DNA of 64,000 nt, taken from Pachypanchax playfairii. Lineage: Eukaryota > Chordata > Actinopteri > Cyprinodontiformes > Aplocheilidae. The translations under genes were made by a program, and so were the position numbers. The notes under the pieces were generated by a model that saw nothing but the letters and a program-made list of their open reading frames with translations, was not told the DNA's origin and searched no databases. Location of the stretch: positions 24,647 through 88,646 of the forward strand of contig SSNP01000416.1 in the NCBI GenBank assembly GCA_006937955.1, given 5' to 3'. This document shows positions 49,774-59,037 of the stretch, piece by piece (position 1 is the stretch's first letter; the number at the start of each line of letters is the position of its first letter).

Positions 49774-52237
49774 GTGGAAAATATGTTAGTTTTTTATCTT
49801 TGTTACATGCTAAATATAGAATAAGGTAAGAATAATGTAAAGCCAATTTAAATAATTAGTCAGACTTGAACCATTCGTAAGCATTAGACAGTCTGACAGC
49901 CTCCACCTGAGTAATGTGCAGGAAATTGATGTTGGTCTTTCTTGTTCAGATAGTACATGTTAGCGTCCATGACATGACATTTTGTTGTTGAATTGAAAAT
50001 GAAAAATATATTTCATATATAATATATTATTTAATATATTTTGTCTCAGAGTTCTCATTGCTGTGCCTTTTATTTCTATTGTTTTCCTCTCTGATATACA
50101 GAGACACATCAGCATTCTCGTTGAGGGTGATAAAAGCCGACCTATTACAAAATGCACCGATGGTGAACGTTTCCACTGTCCATTTTGTCATTACAAGGGT
50201 GCAAAACATATGGTTGAAAACCATATTAAAGGTCATTCTTCAGTCAAAAACAAAGGTGCCTATCTCACGTATTACACAAATAAATCAATTGCATTAGTAT
50301 TTATGCATATTGAGGCGGCTGTGGCTCAGTGGTTAGAGCAGTCGTCCTCCAACTTGAAGGTTGGTGGAACGATCCCAGCTTCCACCGCCACATGTCGAAG
50401 TGTCCTTGGGCAAGACACTGAACCCCATGTTGCCCCCCGATCTGCGTATTGGGTTGTGTGAGTGTTAGCCCCTACCCTCTCCCCCCGGTTTACATATCGG
50501 GTTGCGTGAATGGGTGAATGTAAAAACTTGTAGTGTGAAAGTGCTTTGAGTGGTCTGAATGACTAGAAAAGCGCTATACAAATACAGGACATTTACCATT
50601 TATTTTTTCACAAGTGTGAATCTTGTACCCTTTATTCCTCTCTTACAGAATTTACAATGATCAAGTGTGGGTTGAATTGTCGGAAGGCAACACATTTTCA
50701 CTGCTGCTATTGCACAAAAACAATAATAAATAGAATGCAGCTTCTTCGACATTTACAAATTCACCAAGAGGAGGAGCTCCATCCAGAAGCACCTGCTCGG
50801 CATCCAGAGGCCCCAATACAGCACCCACTGGTCCCAACACAGCATCCAGAGGCCCTAGCTCAGCACCCATTGGTCCCAGCACAGCATCCAGAGGCCCCAG
50901 CTCAGCTCCCATTGGTCCCAGCACAGCATCCAGAGGCCACAATACAGCACCCACTGGTCCCATCACAGCATCCAGAGACCCCAGCTCAGCTCCCATTGGT
51001 CCCAGCACAGCATCCAGAGGCCACAATACAGCACCCACTGGTCCCAACACAGCATCCAGAGGCCCCAGCTCAGCACCCATTGGTCCCATCACAGCATCCA
51101 GAGACCCCAGCTCAGCTCCCATTGGTCCCAGCACAGCATCCAGAGACCCCAGCTCAGCACCCATTGGTCCCAGCGCAGCATCCAGAGGCCCCAGCTCAGC
51201 TCCCATTGGTCCCATCACAGCATCCAGAGACCCCAGCTCAGCACCCATTGGTCTTATCACAGCATCCAGAGGCCCCAGCTCAGCTCCCATTGGTCCCATC
51301 ACAGCATCCAGAGGCCCCAGCTCAGCTCCCATTGGTCCCATCACAGCATCCAGAGGCCCCAGCTCAGCTCCCATTGGTCTTATCACAGCATCCAGAGACC
51401 CCAGCTCAGCTCCCATTGGTCTTATCACAGCATCCAGAGACCACAGCTCAGCTCCCATTGGTCCCATCACAGCATCCAGAGGCCCCAGCTCAGCACCCAT
51501 TGGTCCCATCACAGCATCCAGAGACCCCAGCTCAGCTCCCATTGGTCCCATCACAGCATCCAGAGGCCCCAGCTCAGCACCCATTGGTCTTATCACAGCA
51601 TCCAGAGACCACAGCTCAGCTCCCATTGGTCCCATCACAGCATCCAGAGGCCCCAGCTCAGCACCCATTGGTCTTATCACAGCATCCAGAGACCCCAGCT
51701 CAGCTCCCATTGGTCCCAGCACAGCATCCAGAGGCCCCAGCTCAGCTCCCATTGGTCCCAACTCAGCATCCAGAGACCCCAGCTCAGCTCCCATTGGTCC
51801 CAGCACAGCATCCAGGGGCCCCAGCTCAGCACCCATTGGTCCCAGCTCAGCTCCCATTGGTCTTATCACAGTATCCAGAGACCCCAGCTCAGCTCCCATT
51901 GGTCCCAGCACAGCATCCAGAGGCCCCAGCTCAGCACCCATTGGTCCCAGCGCAGCATCCAGAGACCCCAGCTCAGCACCCATTGGTCCCAGCGCAGCAT
52001 CCAGAGGCCCCAGCTCAGCATGCAGCACAAAATAAATTCACATGTCCTCATTGCAAATTGAAATTAAACAAAAAAAACTTCAAAACACACTGCAAGAGAA
52101 AGCATTCCCAACACTTAGAGACAGTGTTGAAGGACAGTCTTTTGGCCTCTCAGTGTGTTGATGATAAACATGTGGTGTTTCGCGTGCCATCGCATGCAAT
52201 CTTTTTGGTAATGCCCACGCCCACAGTCAAACCATGA
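49563..52237 (+). CDS. C2H2 zinc-finger protein with a long 14-residue-repeat linker
   Basis: Three exons: 49563-49568 (ATGGAG), 50102-50255, 50649-52237. Donor and acceptor phases join exactly into 1749 nt, a 582-aa protein. Finger 1 lies in exon 2 (FHCPFCHYKGAKHMVENHIK, then GH). Finger 2 opens exon 3 (C-x2-C-x12-H-x3-H, with YCTKTIINRMQLLRHLQIH). Finger 3 is near the C-terminus (FTCPHCKLKLNKKNFKTHCK, then RKH). Between fingers 2 and 3 lie about 29 units of the type HPEAPAQLPLVPSQ. I do not recognise the gene by name and its function is unknown. Finger number and spacing suggest nucleic-acid binding. It sits in the normally close divergent pair cops4/lin54. Exon 1 is short, so an alternative start inside exon 2 or 3 (ATG at 50657) is possible. 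Confidence 0.75.
50312..50601 (+). mobile_element. tRNA-derived SINE-like repeat in the zinc-finger gene's intron 2
   Basis: The head resembles a tRNA: TGGCTCAGTGGTTAGAGCA (A-box-like) and GGAACGATCCC (B-box-like). The body contains 'catgtcgaagtgtccttggg' and 'aaagcgctatacaaat', a combination common in fish repeats. Part of the same word set recurs at 60640-60840. Confidence 0.65.
50785..52025 (+). repeat. 42-bp coding minisatellite
   Basis: About 29 tandem 42-bp units in exon 3 of the zinc-finger gene, each encoding two heptads (HPEAPAQ-like plus LPLVPSQ/HPLVPAQ-like). Units differ mostly by A/T, A/S/T and H/L changes. One unit near 51830-51860 lacks a heptad. All units keep the frame, and the opposite strand is open too. 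Confidence 0.95.
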
Positions 52238-52574
52238 CACTAACTCTTGGGGCCTTGGAAACGATGGTGAACAATACTTGTGTTCCTGTGTTGGTTTTTG
52301 TTTTCGTTATTAAATTTACCTTTTTGAAACATCAAATGTGCATTCTTGGGTCCACTGTCTCAACACCCCCCCTCAAACCCTGGCACGTTTTAAGAAGTAT
52401 CAGTGGCACAATTCAGTCTCTGTTCTCCTTAATGTAGCTGGTATAATGTGTGTGTCTATATCTATACTGTTTTAACACTCACTTGGAAAATGAATATTAC
52501 AAAATAAATAAATGCAGCATAGATAAAATAATGGACTTACAGTAAAAAATAATACTTTTGAAAAGTTATCAAAT

Positions 52575-53270
52575 CAAAAACACTTTATTAATCCCCGAAG
52601 GGAAATTAAGTGTTGTTGTAGCTCAGTTCTTCTTCAGGGATCTCCTGTAGAGGGTTCTAGCTGTGAACAGGAAGGATCTCCTGTAGAGGGTTCTAGCTGT
52701 GAACAGGAAGGATCTCCTGTAGCGGTCTGTGCTGCAGTGGACCTGAAGACACTCTGTTGTTGAGTTACTGTATTGTGAAGAGGATGATGAGGGTTCTCCA
52801 TGATGATTTTCATTTTCCGAACCATCTTCCTTTGAACAATCAACTCAAGAGACTCCATGTTAGTTCCCAGAACAGAACCAGCCGTCCTTATCAATCTGTT
52901 CAGCCTCTTCATGTCACTTCGTCTGATGCTCCGCCCCCAACAGGTGACTGCAGGTGTGATGACACTCTCCACAACAGACTTATAAAAGATCTTCAACATC
53001 TTGTTGCAAACGTTGAAGGATCTAAGCTTTCTGAGGAAGTCCAGTCTGCTCTGTCCCTAAAAACAGCATCACAGTTGTGTCTCCAGTTCAGTCTGTTGTC
53101 CAGGTGAACACCAGGTATCCCACCAGGTACTCCTCCACCACCTCCACTTCTTCTCCCATGACAGAAATGGGTTTTACATGTTGCTGCTCTTCCTAAAATC
53201 CACTATCATTTCCTTTGTCTTGTTCATATTCAGATGATTAAGATGTTCCCACAGCATGCCACAAACAATT
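52575..53270 (-). mobile_element. LINE 3' fragment with internal 36-bp amplification
   Basis: The minus strand encodes FYKSVVESVITPAVTCWGRS and SDMKRLNRLIRTAGSVLG, the C-terminal reverse transcriptase region of a common fish LINE. The 3' end is the typical 'ACTTTATTAATCCCCGAAGG'. A 36-bp unit starting GGATCTCCTGTAG occurs at 52638, 52674 and 52710 (the third diverges). More LINE sequence continues to about 53270. Confidence 0.8.
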
Positions 53271-54756
53271 AACCTTATTTGTCAGTATTATATTAGAAAT
53301 ATGAAATTGAAATGACTTTTAGAATCTTCTACAATGACTCTCTGATGAGAAACTGAGTTACAACAACATCTAATTTCCCTTCAGGGTTTAAAGTTTGTCT
53401 GAATTTGAATTGAAATATCTCTAATTGCCTATTGTCAAAGTTCTTTCTCAGACTCACAAAAATAAAAGCTTTTAAACTGACACTGCCATTTAGGTCAGCA
53501 TTTCTTTCATTGTGCCATAGACTTCTAGACTAAAAATTCAATTAGATTTTTTTTTGTTACTTCATTTCAACCCAGCTGTCTGCAGTTTTCTCTTAGTAAA
53601 ATCAAAATACCCCTTTTGATGTACAATTGGACATGGACAAAACAATATTGTGTTTTTCTACATTTTAAGGATACAAGCGAATGAACCCAGATAATGTAGC
53701 TTTGTTTTTTGGTTTCTCAGATTTTGTTCAGAACTTTTCATTAGTTGTTAAATGTTTCCAGCCTCCTCAACAAAGAACCAGACTCTGTGGGTTTAACATG
53801 TACTAACCTGCTTGTATCTGATGTGTCAGCAGAACACTAATGCTGTTTCACTGAACAAAGAAAACATACATGGTCAATACTGAAATTTTAAGTTAAATAA
53901 ACGTGTCTTTTTGCTCCAGGGACAGAAAAGTTCTGCTCATGATCCAAATGATTCAAGTGGAGAAAATATCAGAGGCGATGTCATAGTTTGTATTTGCAAG
54001 GCGTCTCCCAGGATGGACCAATTAATCTGATGATAAAACACATGACAGGTGTGGCAAAATAAACAGTTCAACTGTGAAATCCTGGAACAATATCCTTAGA
54101 AGGAGAATGTAATTTTGGTGATGTCAGTGGGTTTTGTGTTTAATGGGGTTATCGCAAACAATGGATTTGCAACTTTACATTAAGATTATTCACTTAAATA
54201 TATTTATATATCTGTTTCAATACGTTTCCTCAGGCTTGATGTTAATCTCTCTTTATATCCAGCAGGGAGACAAATTATTTAGTTTGAAAACGTAAGTTTT
54301 CTGCATTCTTCATATATATTCACGTGGCATCGACTGAGACAGAAGCAGAAAATAATATGAAGGGTGAAAACTCTCTAATGTATCTAACAATATCCAAATT
54401 GTTTTCATATTGAAATTTCTCAGTCATAATGTTTGATTCACCCCTTAGCATGAAGCATCCACTATTGTGCTTTTTACTAAAATAGTTGACTGAATAGTTG
54501 ACTCAGTATGTCTCAAATATAACTCAAGATTTATTTAATAATTAATCGATTGATTAATTAATTAATTAATTGGATGTGAGTTATGAATCCTGTAAGTTGA
54601 CACTTAGTATCTTGTTTTGTTTGTTATCTTTCCTTTGAGCTGCTCGGCTGGAAAATTGTCAAGTTTATCTGAGGTTGTATTTGCCTAATTTTAAAACCAC
54701 GAGGGTTTTTATTCCCCTCAGGAGTGAAACATTTGAATTTAAAGAGGTGGGATTAT
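53271..54756. other. Intergenic; no gene seen
   Basis: AT-rich DNA between the zinc-finger gene and lin54, with a short TTAA/ATTA run near 54540-54572. No coding or repeat structure recognised. Confidence 0.5.
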
Positions 54757-55800
54757 ACGGAGCCCCTTAAGGGACATGGTTGAAAAAATAAAGTTAGTTT
54801 CTTGTGAGCACCAGATAGTATGATGTGCTCACCCAGAGGCGGTCCTGGCTAGTTTTGTGCCCTGGGCAAACCCCACAAAGTTAACAAGAGTAGATAAAAC
54901 AATAAGATAAATGAAATAGAGTATATAAAAACCAATGTAAGTTGCACAAATTCTTCCTCACACAAACACAAATGAATAAAACAAATGAAAAATAGTAATA
55001 ATAATTTTTGGATTTGGTTTGGATGACTGGATTGCTATCAGGTGCTTGACCACATGAAAGTGCGGGTGTAAATCTAAAACCTGACATTTCCGGTCTTCTT
55101 TGAAGCAAAATCATTGATTACATCATCATATGAAAAATGTTACTTTCACATGTGATGTGGTTTGTGGGTTTTTATCAAGACAATGCAGGAGGTCTGGTCG
55201 ATGTGTCGAACCCGTCCAAATGCTTTGCGGTTTGTTTTTGTCTGTTCTTTGCGTCCCGTCACATTAAAAAGGGGACAGGTGTAGATCGTGCTGTTGAACC
55301 AGCATCTGGATATTTGTCTGGATTCTGGTTAAGTCCTCGTTCTAGCCGGAGTTCTGCGGGGGTGGGGTTGCAGGTCAGCTGATATCAGCATCCCGCTGGA
55401 TGTTTGCATGCAGTCTCACGCACCTTCAGTTCGGTTGTGAAGGGTCAGATGCAGCAGCTCCATGAGCGGAAACTGCTGACCAGAACCTGAAGCTTAGTCT
55501 CGGTCCTGTTGGGTTTCTTTTCTGTCTGAAACCTTCTGAGATGTTTTGGATCCTGCTATATGACAGTAGGGGAGCCCCAGTGCCAACTCCACTAACTTGA
55601 TGTGGAAATAAGCAGTAGTCTAGAACCGGTGAATGTTTTTAAAAAAATGTTGGTATCTCGTGTGCTCCCAAAGAGATCATGACCTGGGCAGTCGCCCACA
55701 TTGCACATAGCAATCCGCACCAGATAGTAAGCACAAGAAAGTATCTGGTGCAGATGAGAAACCAACCATGTCCCCTAAGGGATCATTCCCTCTCAGTTGT
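54757..55800. repeat. Inverted-repeat element with CACCAGATAGTA words
   Basis: The left part has CCCCTTAAGGGACATGGTTG and CACCAGATAGTATGATGTGC. The right part has CCAACCATGTCCCCTAAGGG in inverse and CACCAGATAGTAAGCACAAG. This resembles a fish repeat built of 'gtgcgcaccagatag' palindromic words. Exact ends were not resolved. Confidence 0.5.
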
Positions 55801-56308
55801 AAAGATGAAACTAAAACAGCTTCCTTCAGGCAGATATGTATGTCTGCCCGGGTCTGCGGTATCATTGTTTGTGTCACTTTCCAACATAATTTATTTTTAT
55901 GATACCAGATGCTGACATCTCCAACAGCTGGATGAAAACTAACCTGAAGCTATGTGGATCAGTTTGAGTTTTATTCAATATCACAAAATCTTTTTTTTCT
56001 GTGTTAAACTGAACATTTTTTTTTCTTTTAAGAGAAAGAATAACATTTGAGATATATAAAATGTTGATTGTGGATATAGGACAAATGTCATCTGGGTTTT
56101 CTAAACAATTAAATTGTGGATACAATTCAGGATAAATTGTCCAAGTCAGTGAACAATTAAATTTTTGAAGGATCTGTAGATTCTAAAACTTTCTCTAATC
56201 TCTAGTTGTTGAGACCTTGAAATGTAATTTTAACTTGTACACTTTTTTGAAGAGATATTTTAGAATTTCATTCTTGACTAGTACAAATGTCAATTCCGAG
56301 TTGGAGGA

Positions 56309-56872
56309 AGGGCTGCACGGTGGTGCAGTTGGTAGCACTATTGCCTTGTAGCAAGAAAGTCTTGGGTTTCTAAACCAACCAGGATCTTTCTGCATGAAGT
56401 TTGCAAGTTCTCTCTGTGCATACGTAGGTTTTCTCATGGAGCTCTGGCTTCCTATCACAAACCAGAAAGATGCATGAGATTAATTGGCAACTCTAAACTG
56501 GCCGTGTAGTGCAGATGGTCAGTAGTCAGTCTTTATCTTTACCTGCTCATTCCTGTTAAGGGTCACTGGGAGCTGGTGTCTATCTCCAGTTGGGCGAGAG
56601 GCGAGGTCACACCTGGACAGGTTGGCAGTCCATCAGAGGGTCACATATAGACAGACAATCATTCACACCTAGGGACAATTTAGAGTCACCAATTTACCTC
56701 AAGCACGTCTTTGGTCTGTGGGAGGAAGCTGGAGTCCCCAGAGAAAACCCACACATGCACAGGGAGAACATGCAAATTTTAATGCAGAAAAGTCTTAAGT
56801 TAGCCCGGTTTCAAATCCAGGACTTTTTCGCTGCAAGGCAACGGTATTACCAACTGCACCACTATGCAGCCC
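56309..56872. mobile_element. Inverted pair of the GGCTGCAYGGTGGTGCAG repeat
   Basis: The left end reads GGGCTGCACGGTGGTGCAGT and the right end is its inverse (CTGCACCACTATGCAGCCC). The left half runs head-out. The right half contains the CAGGGTCACGGGGAGCTG-type sequence seen at 28855 and 61118. The head looks tRNA-like ('ggtgcagttggtagcac'). Either two copies inserted in opposite orientation or one foldback element. Confidence 0.6.
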
Positions 56873-59008
56873 TGGTATCTGCAATGCCTAGAAACGTAAT
56901 CAGAATTGTGGTTTGATTTTATATCATAACAGCCTGTCATACCTTTGCTGTCCCTTTAAGTAATATGTCATAGTGACGTGTTGCGTGGAGGGCGTGGCCG
57001 GCCTGTGAAATGTCAGGGAGGAATGGCGCTCGGCGCGGTATTTTGAACAATCGCTTTTTCCTTTCCTTGTTTTATCTGGGAACGCTGCCCAGCGTTAAAA
57101 TCTCGGGTAAGCACAGTCACGTATCGAGCCTCTGTAAAACTCAAGACACTCTATCTAACAGGAAGCTACAGAGTTAGGAATGTATTGAATGTTGAGATAT
57201 AATGTTATGCTAGCTAGCTCGGGTTAGCAGGCTCAGTAACTTTGCTGTCCTGCCCGCTGGGTTGATGATCCTGCAGCTGGTATCGCTAGTAATGAGTCAT
57301 TTCTTTCTAGGGAATTATCATCAAATATTCTAATAATCTATGTGCTGATAAAATCTGACATTTTAAATAGATTCACCTCAGATATTATGTGAAGCGGCTG
57401 CTAAGTGAACTTATGGAAAGTAAAAGCTGGACAGTGATCTGAGTTAGTTGTAAATAATCAGATATCACAAGTGACTCGCTCCACTTTATGTGATCTGTTT
57501 ACTGAGCTCACAGGGTAAGTGATATGAACATTTATCTGATTAATTCCCGGACTTTGACTCGAAATAAAACATAATAGGACGATACATTAAAGCTTGTGAC
57601 TTTTTAGTGGGTTAAGAAAAGCCAACTTAAATTATAGAAGCAGTCAGAGATCTAAACTTGCAGTTTTATGGTCGGGATCGTTAAATCGCTCAGGTGACAG
57701 CAGCTTATTGAAAGCTAGCATTGTTTACACTCAGAGTTTTCTGCTTGTTCACCGCACACAGTTCGGTTATTTCTGCTACAGCCTCTAGGTTTTACATTAA
57801 GCCGTATCTGTTAATTGTTTAAGCAGAATGTAAAAAAAACTAAACACTCAACACATTCCCTCCATCAGTGTTAGCCGGAGAGCTAACTGAGTTGATGACG
57901 AGGTAAAAATGGCGGATCTTTCGAAATCCAACCCCGGCCTGAAATAGTAACGCAGCCAGGACAGAGTTTGACGCTTTTCCATGACTCTTTAACCCAAACA
58001 ATGTCTCTTGTGGGGATGTTTTTATGCTCAGTTTGTGTGAGGACATTCAGACTCGCTGGCCGGGTGTGTGTGAGGGGTTTGGGGCTGTGGATTAATGTTG
58101 AGCAGCAGGACAAAGATAAACGGTGCGGCCCAGATAATCCACCATCAGCTGTCAGCTCCTGTCAAACACAGACATGTAGCTGCATCTCAATACTGGCAGC
58201 AATCGTACACTACTGATTTACTGCATAATTGTTCATTTTAAAGAACAGAAATTATTAATGCAGTACTGTGCAAAAGTTTTAGACAGTGGAAATGAATGAA
58301 ATCAATATTTGGTGTGAGCAGCTGTAACTTTAAACAGCATCAGTTCTTCAAGATGCATGTGTACCCAGTTTTTGAAGGAACTCAGTCTCCTACTTAGAGA
58401 CATAGCTACAATCTTCTGTGTTCGTCTGTCTCTTCATATTCTTCCCAATATAATCCACAATGTTGAGGTCAAGTCTGCATGAAGGTTAAATCTCCATGAC
58501 TGTTTCACTCTACAGCTTTTTAGTTTACTAACAGCATCCTGCTAAAACAGAACAACAACAATATTTACATGTTTGTCTTATCAGAACAGCTGGAGCCCAG
58601 AAAGTTCCTGACTTTGTGCAACTAAAACTGTTATGAAGGAAACTGATGTTCACAGCTTATATTGATATGATTTACATTTTTCAAATTGCTAAAAATAATT
58701 ACAATTTATACTTGTGAAATCATATTGCGCAGCATTTTGTCCTACCTGCTTAAAACTTTTCTACAGTACTGTATATAATTGAACTGATCGATATTTCACA
58801 TATTGGCCATGTTAAATGTTGATCATATGATACATATAATGTTACCCTGATTATACCTCAGCTGTGCATGTTAATTATTGTTGTACTTGTAGGGCATCAA
58901 TGGGAGTCTTTTAATTGAGTTTTTCAAATAAATTCCTGATTTAGTCTGAATCTTTTCGTGTGTTTGATACTTCTGACAAAAATAAAAAGGATTTCTTTGT
59001 TTTGTCAG
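56873..59008 (+). promoter_or_regulatory. lin54 promoter, leader exon and 5' intron
   Basis: A probable non-coding first exon ends at a donor at 57106 ('tctcgg|gtaagc'). It joins the acceptor 'tttgtcag' at 59008, 29 bp before the start codon. The 56990-57060 stretch is CpG-containing and holds a CDE/CHR-like pair. Position of the transcription start is inferred. Nothing else is recognised in the intron. Confidence 0.6.
57032..57047 (+). promoter_or_regulatory. CDE/CHR-like tandem element
   Basis: GGCGCG (57032-57037, CDE-like) is followed after 4 bp by TTTGAA (57042-57047), the CHR consensus bound by LIN54 within DREAM/MuvB. The spacing is that of known cell-cycle promoters. Occupancy is inferred. 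Confidence 0.5.
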
Positions 59009-59037
59009 GATTAACAAAGAGCTGAGACACAGGAAAC

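Noticed and set aside
50661..52028. 455-codon antisense frame.
   Set aside because: Mirror of the coding minisatellite; no start context, splice sites or finger motifs.
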